Below are positions 1-9,714 of a stretch of DNA of 64,000 nt, piece after piece (positions within the stretch are counted from its first letter, which is position 1; every line of letters begins with the position of its first letter). The translations under genes and the position numbers were made by a program. Source of the DNA: Streptomyces roseirectus (GTDB taxonomy: Bacteria; Actinomycetota; Actinomycetes; Streptomycetales; Streptomycetaceae); NCBI RefSeq assembly GCF_014489635.1, contig NZ_CP060828.1, positions 7,800,001 through 7,864,000 of the forward strand, read 5' to 3'. The notes beneath the pieces were generated by a model that did no database searches, had not been told where the DNA came from, and was given only the letters and a program-made list of their open reading frames with translations.

Positions 1-1465
<1,465 letters not shown>

Positions 1466-1551
1466 CTCAGTTGCTCGCGTCCACTGTGTTGGTTCTGAAA
1501 CCATGAACAACCCCGTATGGCCACATGCGGTGCGGTTGATTGTTTCATAGT

Positions 1552-1670
1552 GTTTCGGTGGTTATAGCGTGAGGGAAACGCCCGGTTACATTCCGAACCC
1601 GGAAGCTAAGCCTCACAGCGCCGATGGTACTGCAGGGGGGACCCTGTGGGAGAGTAGGACGCCGCCGAAC
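1552..1670 (+). rRNA. 5S ribosomal RNA
   Basis: About 119 bases starting GTTTCGGTGGTTATAGCG and ending GACGCCGCCGAAC, with the CCGAACCCGGAAGCTAAG core typical of 5S rRNA. It follows the 23S gene after a spacer of roughly 85 bases, as the last gene of the rRNA operon. Confidence 0.98.
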
Positions 1671-1678
1671 TCCTTTTA

Positions 1679-1724
1679 GAGCTCTGGCTCTTGGGCACAC
1701 AAGCCCAAGAGCCAGAGCTTTTTT
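1679..1724 (+). terminator. Rho-independent terminator of the rRNA operon
   Basis: A perfect 16-bp stem (1681-1696 with 1703-1718) closes a 6-base ACACAA loop and is followed by six T residues (1719-1724). It sits directly after the 5S gene, so it ends the rRNA transcript. It also argues against the long open frame that starts upstream of it for the next gene. Confidence 0.95.
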
Positions 1725-1780
1725 GCGTTGAGGTAGGGTCAGGGGGCATCGTTGGCTCATTTCCTACTGGAGGCCCCCGG

Positions 1781-2389
1781 GTGGAGGTCCAGGAGACCCG
1801 TGTCCAGACTGACCGGGTCCTCACCATCCCGAACATCCTCAGCATGGCCCGCCTCGTCGGCGTGCCGATCTTTCTGTGGTTGATTCTCAGGCCCGAGTTC
1901 GGGGGGCCGAAGAGTGACGGTTGGGCGTTTCTGGTGCTCGCGTTGAGCGGCATCAGCGACTATCTCGACGGCAAGCTGGCCCGTCGGTGGAACCAGATCA
2001 GCAGCCTCGGCCGGCTGCTCGATCCCGCGGCTGACCGGCTCTACATTCTCTCGACGCTCGTCGGCCTCACCTGGCGTGAGATTCTGCCGCTCTGGTTGAC
2101 GGCTGTACTTCTTGCGCGAGAACTGGTTCTCCTGGTGATGGTGGGCATCCTCAGGCGGCACGGCTATCCGCCGCCGCAGGTGAACTTCCTGGGGAAGGCC
2201 GCGACCTTCAACTTGATGTACGCCTTCCCGCTGTTGTTGCTCAGTGACGGAAACGGCTGGCTCGCGTCACTCGCTGCGATTTTCGGATGGGCGTTCGCAG
2301 GGTGGGGTACAACGCTGTATTGGTGGGCAGGAGTCCTCTACGTGGTACAGGTCCGCCGCTTGGTCCGTGCGGACGCCATGGCCGACTGA
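1781..2389 (+). CDS. CDP-alcohol phosphatidyltransferase family membrane protein
   Basis: A 202-residue integral membrane enzyme that should transfer a phosphoalcohol onto a CDP-activated lipid or alcohol, as in phospholipid synthesis. The family signature D-G-x2-A-R-x8-G-x3-D-x3-D is visible in DYLDGKLARRWNQ followed by GRLLDPAAD. Several hydrophobic helices follow. The GTG at 1781 is chosen because GGAGG lies seven bases upstream; the upstream in-frame extension overlaps the rRNA terminator. Its position before the pyrophosphorylase and DUF881 genes matches M. tuberculosis pgsA2 (Rv1822). The alcohol substrate cannot be read from sequence. Confidence 0.88.
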   Translation: MEVQETRVQTDRVLTIPNILSMARLVGVPIFLWLILRPEFGGPKSDGWAFLVLALSGISDYLDGKLARRWNQISSLGRLLDPAADRLYILSTLVGLTWREILPLWLTAVLLARELVLLVMVGILRRHGYPPPQVNFLGKAATFNLMYAFPLLLLSDGNGWLASLAAIFGWAFAGWGTTLYWWAGVLYVVQVRRLVRADAMAD

Positions 2390-2500
2390 GCCCGCCCGTC
2401 GGAGAGCGGTGGCTCGATGGCCCGCGGCGGAAAAGTGCGGGACAATCTGGACGGGTGAAGTCGGCTAGACCGTCGTCTCTTCAAGGAGGACGCTTCCGAC

Positions 2501-4996
2501 ATGAAGGCCGTCGTGATGGCCGGAGGCGAGGGCACACGCCTTCGCCCCATGACCTCAAGCATGCCCAAGCCGCTCCTGCCAGTGGCCAACAGGCCGATCA
2601 TGGAGCACGTTCTGCGGCTGCTCAAAAGGCATGGTCTCAACGAGACCGTCGTTACTGTCCAGTTCCTGGCGTCACTGGTCAAGAACTACTTCGGTGACGG
2701 TGAAGAGCTCGGGATGGAGCTCAGCTATGCCAATGAGGAGAAGCCACTCGGTACCGCCGGAAGCGTCAAGAACGCCGAAGAGGCGTTGAAGGACGATGCT
2801 TTCCTCGTCATCTCCGGCGATGCGCTGACCGACTTCGACCTCACCGACCTCATCAGCTTCCACAAGGAGAAGGGGGCGCTGGTCACGGTCTGTCTGACCA
2901 GAGTCCCCAACCCGCTGGAATTCGGCATCACGATTGTCGACGAGGAGGGAAAGGTCGAGCGTTTCCTCGAAAAGCCGACCTGGGGGCAGGTCTTCTCCGA
3001 CACGGTGAACACCGGCATCTATGTCATGGAGCCCGAGGTCTTCGACTATGTCGAGGCCGATGTGCCAGTGGACTGGTCCGGTGACGTCTTCCCGCAGCTG
3101 ATGAAGGAGGGCAAGCCGGTTTACGGCTACATCGCCGAGGGCTACTGGGAGGACGTCGGCACGCACGAGAGCTATGTGAAGGCTCAGGCCGATGTACTCG
3201 AAGGCAAGGTCGACGTCGAGATCGACGGGTTCGAGATCTCGCCGGGTGTCTGGGTCGCCGAGGGCGCCGAGGTGCATCCGGACGCGGTGCTGCGGGGGCC
3301 GCTGTATATCGGGGACTACGCCAAGGTCGAGGCCGGCGCGGAAATCCGGGAGCACACGGTCGTCGGCTCGAATGTCGTCGTCAAGAGCGGGGCCTTTCTG
3401 CACAAGGCCGTTGTGCACGACAACGTGTATGTCGGGCAGCAGAGCAATCTGCGCGGGTGTGTGGTGGGGAAGAACACCGACATCATGCGGGCCGCGCGGA
3501 TCGAGGACGGCGCGGTCATCGGGGACGAGTGTCTGATCGGCGAGGAGTCGATCGTCCAGGGGAACGTGCGGGTCTATCCGTTCAAGACGATCGAGGCCGG
3601 CGCGTTCGTCAACACCTCGGTGATCTGGGAGTCGCGCGGGCAGGCGCATCTCTTCGGGGCCCGGGGGGTGTCGGGGATCCTGAACGTCGAGATCACTCCC
3701 GAGCTGGCCGTGCGGCTGGCGGGCGCCTATGCGACGACGCTGAAGAAGGGGGCGACGGTCACCACGGCCCGTGATCACTCGCGCGGCGCGCGGGCGCTGA
3801 AGCGGGCGGTGATCTCGGCGTTGCAGGCCAGCGCCATCGACGTCCGGGACCTGGAGAACGTGCCGTTGCCTGTGGCGCGGCAGCAGACCGCGCGGGGGAG
3901 TGCGGGCGGGATCATGATCCGGACGTCTCCCGGGGTGCCGGACTCGGTGGACATCATGTTCTTCGACGGGCAGGGCGCGGATCTGTCGCAGGCGAGCCAG
4001 CGGAAGCTGGACCGGGTGTTCGCGCGGCAGGAGTACCGGCGGGCGTTCCCCGGGGAGATCGGGGACCTGCACTTCCCGGCGAGCGTGTTCGACTCGTACA
4101 CCGGGTCGTTGCTGCGCAACGTCGACACGTCCGGGATCGCGGACTCCGGGCTGAAGGTCGTCGTGGACGCGTCGAACGGGAGCGCGGGGCTCGTGCTGCC
4201 CAGCCTGCTGGGGAAGCTCGGGGTGGACTCGCTGACCATCAACCCGGGGCTCGACGAGTCGCGGCCGACCGAGACGGGGGAGATGCGGCGCAGCGGGCTG
4301 GTGCGGCTCGGGGAGATCGTCGCGTCGTCGCGGGCGGCGTTCGGGGTGCGGTTCGACCCCGTCGGCGAGCGGCTGTCGCTGGTCGACGAGAAGGGGCGGA
4401 TCATCGAGGACGACCGGGCGCTGCTGGTGATGCTCGACCTGGTGGCCGCCGAGCGGCGCAGCGGGCGGGTGGCGCTGCCGGTGACGACGACCAGGATCGC
4501 CGAGCAGGTGGCCGCCTACCACGGCACGCAGGTCGAGTGGACGACGACGTCACCGGACGACCTGACGCGGGTCGGGCGGGACGAGTCGACGATCTTCGGC
4601 GGGGACGGCAAGGGCGGTTTCATCGTCCCGGAGTTCAGCGGGGTGTTCGACGGGACGGCGGCGTTCGTACGACTGATCGGACTGGTGGCCCGGACTCAGC
4701 TGACGCTTAGTCAGATCGATGCGCGGATCCCGCGCGCGCACGTCCTGAAACGCGATGTGGCGACCCCGTGGGCCGTCAAGGGGCTCGTGATGCGCCGGGT
4801 CGTCGAAGAGGCCGGAGAGCGCTTCGTGGACACCACGGACGGCGTGCGGGTGGTGGAGACGGACGGGCGCTGGGTGATGGTGCTGCCCGACCCGGCCGAG
4901 GCCGTCACCCATCTGTGGGCCGAGGGGCCGGACGACGCCTCCGCGCAGGCCCTGCTGGACGAGTGGTCGTCGGTGGTGGACGGCGCCGGGCGCTGA
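2501..4996 (+). CDS. Mannose-1-phosphate guanylyltransferase-like fusion (nucleotidyltransferase, left-handed beta helix, mutase-like domain)
   Basis: An 831-residue, three-part protein. Residues 1-235 are a sugar-nucleotide pyrophosphorylase domain with the signature GGEGTRLRPMTSSMPKPLLP and VISGDALTDFD as metal-binding region. Residues of about 245-380 form a left-handed beta helix of hexapeptide repeats. From about 385 to the end it resembles phosphomannomutase, but the mutase motifs are altered: TASHNP reads RTSPGV near S476, DGDxDR reads DPVGER at 619, and the sugar loop reads GGDGKGG at 700. So the N-terminal half probably makes an NDP-sugar (GDP-mannose by family annotation), while the mutase half may be regulatory. 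AAGGAGG lies 13 bases before the ATG. Confidence 0.88.
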   Translation: MKAVVMAGGEGTRLRPMTSSMPKPLLPVANRPIMEHVLRLLKRHGLNETVVTVQFLASLVKNYFGDGEELGMELSYANEEKPLGTAGSVKNAEEALKDDAFLVISGDALTDFDLTDLISFHKEKGALVTVCLTRVPNPLEFGITIVDEEGKVERFLEKPTWGQVFSDTVNTGIYVMEPEVFDYVEADVPVDWSGDVFPQLMKEGKPVYGYIAEGYWEDVGTHESYVKAQADVLEGKVDVEIDGFEISPGVWVAEGAEVHPDAVLRGPLYIGDYAKVEAGAEIREHTVVGSNVVVKSGAFLHKAVVHDNVYVGQQSNLRGCVVGKNTDIMRAARIEDGAVIGDECLIGEESIVQGNVRVYPFKTIEAGAFVNTSVIWESRGQAHLFGARGVSGILNVEITPELAVRLAGAYATTLKKGATVTTARDHSRGARALKRAVISALQASAIDVRDLENVPLPVARQQTARGSAGGIMIRTSPGVPDSVDIMFFDGQGADLSQASQRKLDRVFARQEYRRAFPGEIGDLHFPASVFDSYTGSLLRNVDTSGIADSGLKVVVDASNGSAGLVLPSLLGKLGVDSLTINPGLDESRPTETGEMRRSGLVRLGEIVASSRAAFGVRFDPVGERLSLVDEKGRIIEDDRALLVMLDLVAAERRSGRVALPVTTTRIAEQVAAYHGTQVEWTTTSPDDLTRVGRDESTIFGGDGKGGFIVPEFSGVFDGTAAFVRLIGLVARTQLTLSQIDARIPRAHVLKRDVATPWAVKGLVMRRVVEEAGERFVDTTDGVRVVETDGRWVMVLPDPAEAVTHLWAEGPDDASAQALLDEWSSVVDGAGR

Positions 4997-5028
4997 GCGC
5001 CCGTGAGTTGAAACCGTCCCTCACGCGC

Positions 5029-5070
5029 GCGTGCCGGACAAGTGTCCCCAAGGGGGCCTGTCCGGCACGC
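5029..5070. terminator. Long inverted repeat between the pyrophosphorylase and DUF881 genes
   Basis: GCGTGCCGGACA (5029-5040) is perfectly repeated in inverse orientation at 5059-5070, and the 18-base interior can pair further through CCCC/GGGG. It starts 33 bases after the stop of the pyrophosphorylase. There is no T tail, but T-less hairpin terminators are common in Streptomyces, so this is a probable terminator or processing site. Confidence 0.6.
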
Positions 5071-5119
5071 CGGTGGGGCCGTTCGGAAGCAGCGCCCGCG
5101 ACGTGCGACGATGTGCGGC

Positions 5120-6016
5120 ATGCCGCAGCAGCCCCCCGTTCGGAGCACACCCGCGCGCGCGTCGCGTCCGGACGCCTCCATGTCGCTGCTCACCAACGTC
5201 ATGGACCACAGCCTCGACGAGGGCTACGCCGAGGCCGCCGCGCGCAGGCGCGCTGAGGGAGCGGGCGGTCTGCCCAAGACGCTGCGGGCCAAACTGGGGC
5301 TCGCCGGAGGGCTGGTGCTCGCGGCGCTCGTCGTGACCGTGGGCGCGGCCCAGGCGCGCGTGTCGGCCCCCGTGGTGGCCAAGGAGCGCCAGGAGCTGAT
5401 CGACCGGATCGACCGGGAGACCGAGGCGGCCGACAAGCTGGAGAAGACCGTCGACACCCTGCGGGACGACGTGAGCGCCCGGCAGCGGCAGGCCCTGGAG
5501 AACAGCGGCGGCAGCGGTCAGGCCGATCTGGTGGGCATCCTGTCGGGGGCCGTCGAGGTGCACGGGCCGGGCGTCAAGCTCGTCGTCGACGACGCCAAGG
5601 AGGCGACGTCGGGCGGCAACGGGAACCCGCGTGAGACGTCCGGTTTCTCGGACACCGGGCGGGTGCGCGACCGGGACATGCAGCGGGTCGTCAACGGTCT
5701 GTGGGAGTCCGGCGCGGAGGCCGTCTCCGTCAATGGGCAGCGGCTGACGGCGCTGTCGGCGATCAGGGCCGCGGGGGACGCGATACTGGTCGACAACAAA
5801 CCGCTGGTGCCGCCGTACACGGTGCTCGCGGTGGGGGACGGGGACAAGCTGAGCACCCGGTTCCAGAACAGCGCCGACGGCCTGTACCTGAACGCGCTCC
5901 AGGAGAACTACGGCATTCGGACGGCCATCTCCACGGAGAAGGACCTGCGGTTGCCCGCGGCGCCGAGTGTGACCGTCCGAACCGCACAGCCGAGAAGTGA
6001 GAAAGGCACATCGTGA
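5120..6016 (+). CDS. DUF881 family membrane-anchored protein (first copy)
   Basis: A 298-residue protein with a cytoplasmic N-terminal tail, one transmembrane helix near residues 60-80, an extracytoplasmic coiled coil (roughly 90-130, rich in E, R and D) and a C-terminal DUF881 globular domain. Family members lie next to division and peptidoglycan genes in actinobacteria; the biochemical role is unknown. The start at ATG 5120 avoids an extension running into the inverted repeat at 5029-5070, though ATG 5111 is also possible. The stop overlaps the GTG of the next gene (GTGA), so translation is coupled to sbp. Confidence 0.87.
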   Translation: MPQQPPVRSTPARASRPDASMSLLTNVMDHSLDEGYAEAAARRRAEGAGGLPKTLRAKLGLAGGLVLAALVVTVGAAQARVSAPVVAKERQELIDRIDRETEAADKLEKTVDTLRDDVSARQRQALENSGGSGQADLVGILSGAVEVHGPGVKLVVDDAKEATSGGNGNPRETSGFSDTGRVRDRDMQRVVNGLWESGAEAVSVNGQRLTALSAIRAAGDAILVDNKPLVPPYTVLAVGDGDKLSTRFQNSADGLYLNALQENYGIRTAISTEKDLRLPAAPSVTVRTAQPRSEKGTS

Positions 6017-6345
6017 TCGCCGTACTGGGCCTCGTCGTGGGAGTCGTGGCCGGCCTGTTGGTCCGGCCCGAGGTTCCGGCGGCCGTCGAGCCGTATCTGC
6101 CGATCGCCGTGGTGGCGGCGCTGGACGCCGTCTTCGGCGGGCTGCGGGCGATGCTGGACGGCATCTTCGACGACAAGGTCTTCGTGGTGTCGTTCCTGTC
6201 GAACGTGGTCGTCGCCGCGCTGATCGTGTTCCTGGGCGACAAGCTGGGAGTGGGCGCGCAGTTGTCGACGGGTGTCGTGGTGGTCCTGGGCATCCGGATC
6301 TTCTCGAACGCCGCGGCGATCCGCCGGCACGTCTTCCGGGCGTGA
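6013..6345 (+). CDS. sbp: Small basic protein Sbp (DUF1290)
   Basis: A 110-residue membrane protein of the DUF1290/Sbp family with three or four hydrophobic helices and the family core AALDAVFGGLRAMLDGIFDD. It always accompanies DUF881 genes in actinobacteria and lies near ftsA/ftsZ in Bacillus, which suggests an envelope or division role; no activity is established. GTG 6013 overlaps the stop of the first DUF881 gene, and the second DUF881 gene starts five bases after its stop, so the three genes form one operon. Confidence 0.9.
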   Translation: MIAVLGLVVGVVAGLLVRPEVPAAVEPYLPIAVVAALDAVFGGLRAMLDGIFDDKVFVVSFLSNVVVAALIVFLGDKLGVGAQLSTGVVVVLGIRIFSNAAAIRRHVFRA

Positions 6346-6350
6346 CGCCG

Positions 6351-7181
6351 ATGAGCGAGCAGGATCCGACGCCCGCGCGCGGGCTGCGCAGGGAGTTGCC
6401 GCAGGAGGTCGAGCAGGCGCCCGCGCGCGAGGCGGCCGAGCCGTCCGCCGGGCCGGAGCCGACGGGCCGTCAGCGGCTGGTGCAGGGGCTGTGGCCGCCG
6501 CGGGTGACGCGGGCCCAGCTGATCGTCGCCCTGCTGCTGTTCGGCCTCGGCTTCGGACTCGCCGTCCAGGTCGCCTCCAACAGCGACAGCGACAACGCGC
6601 TGCGCGGCGCGCGCCAGGAGGACCTGGTACGGATCCTCGATGAACTGGACGACCGCAGCCAGCGTCTTGAGGACGAGAAGACCGGGCTCGACAAGCAGCG
6701 TCAGGAGCTGGAGAACAGCTCCGACCAGGCCGAGGAGGCCCGGAAGCAGACGATCGAGAAGGAGAGGCAACTCGGCATCCTCGCGGGCACGGTGGCGGCC
6801 CAGGGGCCGGGTATCACGATGACCATCGACGACACGAAGGGGACGGTCGAGGCGGACATGCTGCTCGACGCGATCCAGGAGCTGCGCGCGGCCGGCGCGG
6901 AGGCGATCCAGGTGAACGGCGTACGCGTCGTCGCCGGGACGTACTTCACGGACGGCGACAACGGAGTGAGCGTGGACGGGAACCAGATCCGCACTCCGTA
7001 TCGTTTCCAGGTCATCGGCAAGCCCGAGGATCTGGAACCGGCGCTCAACATCCCGGGAGGTGTGGTGCAGACCCTGGAGAAGGAGCAGGCCACCGTCACG
7101 GTGGAGCGATCCGACAAGATCGTCGTGGACGCCTTGCGGGCGGCGAAGCAGCCTGACTACGCTCGGTCGTCGTCCCGGTGA
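6351..7181 (+). CDS. DUF881 family membrane-anchored protein (second copy)
   Basis: A 276-residue paralogue of the protein at 5120-6016. It has an acidic cytoplasmic tail, a transmembrane helix near residues 57-78, a coiled coil (about 85-140) and the DUF881 domain with GPGITMTIDD. ATG 6351 is used because it lies just after the sbp stop; a longer in-frame reading would overlap all of sbp. Both copies share the AAGAEAIQVNG/SGAEAVSVNG core, so they probably derive from duplication and may form a heteromer across the membrane. Confidence 0.87.
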   Translation: MSEQDPTPARGLRRELPQEVEQAPAREAAEPSAGPEPTGRQRLVQGLWPPRVTRAQLIVALLLFGLGFGLAVQVASNSDSDNALRGARQEDLVRILDELDDRSQRLEDEKTGLDKQRQELENSSDQAEEARKQTIEKERQLGILAGTVAAQGPGITMTIDDTKGTVEADMLLDAIQELRAAGAEAIQVNGVRVVAGTYFTDGDNGVSVDGNQIRTPYRFQVIGKPEDLEPALNIPGGVVQTLEKEQATVTVERSDKIVVDALRAAKQPDYARSSSR

Positions 7182-7371
7182 ACCGGGGGTGCATGGGGGC
7201 CGTCCGGCAGGGGCATGAGGTTGCGGGGGGTCGGCGCACCGATCGGGTGGTCGGTGGTGGAAACTGTCTGGTGGATACGGACGTTGTGAAGGTGTCCGGG
7301 TCGGCCGGTCTATTGAGTCAGGGTTCGTCCTGCCCCACGGGCGGGTCTGTTTCGGTCAAGGGGAATCGCCC

Positions 7372-8145
7372 GTGAAGTTGTTTGCGAAGTTGTTCGGCAA
7401 GAGCGCGCGAGGAGAGGGCGGCGAGAACGCCACCGCCCGCCATCGCGCACAGCCAGGTGACGAAGGCCAGCGTCCGCTGTTCCGTGACCAGGTGGCTGGG
7501 GGTGACATTCCGGGTGGTCAGGGCGCGGCGTCTGTTGACCCTGCGCAGTCCGGCGACATAGGTTTCGGGCAACCGTCAACCTCAAGTGCGGGTGGAGGGT
7601 TTTCCCCTATGTCGGCCCTGGTGTGTTCGAGGTGCGGTAACCGCAACGCGGAGAACAGCCGCTTCTGTTCCAACTGCGGCGCTCCGCTGCGTCCGGGCGT
7701 GACACCCGAGCGCGCGTCGGAGACGACCTCCACCATCTCCATCTCCGGCCTTGAGGCGTACGACTCCGAGGTCACCGGTCAAACAGCGCTGCCGGCGCTG
7801 TCGCCCGAGGCGCAGGCCGCGGTCGAGGCACTGCCGCTGGGCTCGGCCCTGCTGGTGGTGCGCCGGGGCCCCAACTCGGGCAGCCGCTTCCTCCTGGACG
7901 GCGACCTGACGACGGCCGGCCGTCACCCGCAGAGCGACATCTTCCTGGACGACGTGACGGTCTCGCGCCGCCACGTGGAGTTCCGGCGCAATGCGGACGG
8001 CACCTTCAAGGTCGCCGACGTCGGCAGTCTGAACGGCACCTACGTCAACCGCGAGCGGATCGACGAGGTCGCGCTGAACAACGGCGACGAGGTGCAGATC
8101 GGCAAGTACCGCCTGGTCTTCTACGCGAGCCAGCGCGGTTACTGA
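7372..8145 (+). CDS. garA: FHA-domain protein of the GarA/OdhI type with zinc ribbon
   Basis: A 257-residue cytoplasmic phosphothreonine-binding protein. Residues 83-104 are a zinc ribbon with CSRCGNRNAE and CSNC. A TTSTISISGLEAYD stretch near 120 resembles the threonine motif phosphorylated by Ser/Thr kinases in GarA and OdhI. Residues 160-250 are the FHA domain with GRHPQSDI, SRRHVEF and SLNGTYVN. In mycobacteria and corynebacteria the protein inhibits 2-oxoglutarate dehydrogenase and acts on glutamate metabolism; the same role here is inferred. The start is GTG 7372 with AAGGGGA seven bases upstream. The zinc ribbon and long N-terminus are absent from mycobacterial GarA. Confidence 0.88.
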   Translation: MKLFAKLFGKSARGEGGENATARHRAQPGDEGQRPLFRDQVAGGDIPGGQGAASVDPAQSGDIGFGQPSTSSAGGGFSPMSALVCSRCGNRNAENSRFCSNCGAPLRPGVTPERASETTSTISISGLEAYDSEVTGQTALPALSPEAQAAVEALPLGSALLVVRRGPNSGSRFLLDGDLTTAGRHPQSDIFLDDVTVSRRHVEFRRNADGTFKVADVGSLNGTYVNRERIDEVALNNGDEVQIGKYRLVFYASQRGY

Positions 8146-8149
8146 CCCG

Positions 8150-8167
8150 CCCCGGACTCGTCCGGGG
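8150..8167 (+). terminator. Short GC hairpin between the FHA gene and ftsR
   Basis: CCCCGGA (8150-8156) pairs with TCCGGGG (8161-8167) around a CTCG loop, four bases after the FHA stop and 18 bases before ftsR. It could be a partial terminator or an attenuator that lowers ftsR expression. No T run follows beyond ATTT. Confidence 0.45.
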
Positions 8168-8185
8168 ATTTCCCAGGGAAGGTCC

Positions 8186-8923
8186 ATGCTGAGAACACCG
8201 AGGGGCGGTGCCGGAGACGGCACCGCCGCCACGGAGGCCGGGCCGATGAGCATCGGTGCCGTGCTGAACGTGCTGCGGGACGAATTCCCCGAAGTCACCG
8301 TCTCCAAGATCCGCTTCCTGGAGTCGGAAGGGCTCGTCGAGCCCCAGCGGACCCCCTCCGGGTACCGCAAGTTCAGTCCGCAGGACGTCGAGCGCCTGGC
8401 TCGCATCCTGCGGCTCCAGCGGGACCACTACCTGCCGCTCAAGGTCATCAGGGAGCACCTGGAGGCCTTGGAGCGCGGCGAGGCCGTGCCGCTGCCGACC
8501 GTGGGCAGGCAGCGGGACGGGGAACCGGTTCCCGACCCCTCCGACGCGCCGACTGTCGCCCGTATCGGCCGGGCCGAGCTGCTGGCCGCCGCCGGGATCG
8601 ACGAGCGGGAGCTGGCCGAGTGGGAGTCCTACGGCCTCGTCGCCCCTCTGGAGGAGGGCGTGTACGACGCCGAGGCGGTCACCGTGGCCGAGTTGGTCCT
8701 CGAACTCGGGCGGTTCGGGATCGAGCCGCGCCACCTTCGGGTGATGAAGGCGGCGGCCGACCGGGAGGCCGGGCTCGTCGATCAGGTGGTCGCTCCGCTG
8801 CGGCGCCACCGCAACCCCCAGACGCGGGTCCACGCGGAGGCCCGTACCAAGGAGCTCGCCGGGCTCACCGTCCGGCTGCACTCCGCGCTGGTGCAGACCG
8901 CGCTCGGGGTGCGGCTGCCCTGA
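8186..8923 (+). CDS. ftsR: MerR-family transcriptional regulator FtsR
   Basis: A 245-residue DNA-binding protein. The N-terminal winged helix (residues 14-80) contains MSIGAVLNVL, VSKIRFLESEGLV and TPSGYRKF, as in Corynebacterium glutamicum FtsR and M. tuberculosis Rv1828. The C-terminal half carries a second helical module found in this actinobacterial subfamily. FtsR activates ftsZ in C. glutamicum; that role is inferred here. The order FHA protein, FtsR, DUF151 nuclease, MerR is the same in those genera. ATG 8186 has AGGGAAGG upstream; ATG 8246 is an alternative. Confidence 0.88.
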   Translation: MLRTPRGGAGDGTAATEAGPMSIGAVLNVLRDEFPEVTVSKIRFLESEGLVEPQRTPSGYRKFSPQDVERLARILRLQRDHYLPLKVIREHLEALERGEAVPLPTVGRQRDGEPVPDPSDAPTVARIGRAELLAAAGIDERELAEWESYGLVAPLEEGVYDAEAVTVAELVLELGRFGIEPRHLRVMKAAADREAGLVDQVVAPLRRHRNPQTRVHAEARTKELAGLTVRLHSALVQTALGVRLP

Positions 8924-8994
8924 CACGGGCGTTCGCCCTGGGCGGATCGGCCGTCAGGCAGGGGCCCGACTACCCAAACGTCCCGGGCACGGCC

Positions 8995-9000
8995 TAGGGT
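8995..9000 (+). promoter_or_regulatory. Candidate -10 box giving a leaderless transcript
   Basis: TAGGGT lies six bases before the GTG at 9007 and there is no Shine-Dalgarno sequence, so transcription would start at or next to the start codon. No clear -35 box was seen. Confidence 0.5.
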
Positions 9001-9006
9001 TGCTGT

Positions 9007-9480
9007 GTGAACGAGCTCGATGTCGTAGGTGTCCGGGTCGAAATGCCCTCCAACCAACCGATCGTGCTCCTGCGTGAAGTGGGAGGCGACCGCTACCTCC
9101 CCATCTGGATCGGGCCGGGGGAGGCGACGGCGATCGCCTTCGCGCAGCAGGGCATGGCTCCCGCCCGGCCGCTGACCCACGACCTGTTCAAGGACGTGCT
9201 GGAGGCCGTCGGCCAGGAGCTGACCGAAGTGCGCATCACCGACCTCAGGGAGGGCGTGTTCTACGCCGAGCTGGTCTTCGCCAGCGGTGTCGAGGTCAGC
9301 GCCCGCCCGTCCGACGCCATAGCGCTCGCCCTGCGCACCGGTACGCCGATCTTCGGCAGCGACACGGTGCTCGACGACGCGGGCATCGCCATCCCGGACG
9401 AGCAGGAGGACGAGGTGGAGAAGTTCCGCGAGTTCCTCGACCAGATCTCGCCCGAGGACTTCGGCACCAGCAACCAGTGA
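9007..9480 (+). CDS. Bifunctional nuclease family protein (DUF151)
   Basis: A 157-residue protein of the DUF151 family, whose plant founding member has DNase and RNase activity. The family core is visible: VRVEMPSNQPIVLLRE near the N-terminus, LPIWIGPGEATAIAFA, the RPLTHDLF motif and SARPSDAIALALRTG. The acidic C-terminal tail (DEQEDEVEKF) is common in actinobacterial members. It corresponds in place to M. tuberculosis Rv1829. The cellular role is unknown. The transcript is probably leaderless. Confidence 0.9.
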   Translation: MNELDVVGVRVEMPSNQPIVLLREVGGDRYLPIWIGPGEATAIAFAQQGMAPARPLTHDLFKDVLEAVGQELTEVRITDLREGVFYAELVFASGVEVSARPSDAIALALRTGTPIFGSDTVLDDAGIAIPDEQEDEVEKFREFLDQISPEDFGTSNQ

Positions 9481-9628
9481 TCGGCACGCCGGACACCCGC
9501 CGGTTTCGAAGGTGTCTCGGTTCGGCAATTGCCAGCGGCCAGTGAGAGCGTCCTACGGGATCGGCTCAGCGCATTCGGCTAGCCTTTCCCCGCGGTGGGG
9601 TACGGGAAACCACTCCCAGGGTGATTAT

Positions 9629-9646
9629 CACTCGGCGTGCCGAGTG
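9629..9646. promoter_or_regulatory. 18-bp perfect palindrome upstream of the second MerR gene
   Basis: CACTCGGC-GT-GCCGAGTG is a perfect inverted repeat ending nine bases before the -35 box at 9656. The place suits an activator or autoregulatory site for the gene at 9715. That MerR protein or FtsR are the first candidates for binding. Confidence 0.5.
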
Positions 9647-9655
9647 TGGCGATCG

Positions 9656-9684
9656 TTGACGCACCCCTGGTGACTGCCTACCGT
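9656..9684 (+). promoter_or_regulatory. Housekeeping-type promoter of the second MerR gene
   Basis: TTGACG (9656-9661) and TACCGT (9679-9684) are separated by 17 bases, close to the HrdB consensus. Transcription would begin near 9691, which supports the start at GTG 9715 and rejects the longer reading from 9637. Confidence 0.7.
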
Positions 9685-9714
9685 CGAGAAGGCAGGTCAA
9701 GGACGGAGGTCGGC

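Noticed and set aside
2672..4522. A 616-codon open frame on the minus strand
   Set aside because: It is antisense to the pyrophosphorylase gene, which has clear domains; its translation is arginine/proline-rich without motifs.
7182..7371. Possible gcvH remnant between the second DUF881 gene and the FHA gene
   Set aside because: The 190 bases show no lipoyl-domain motif in any frame.
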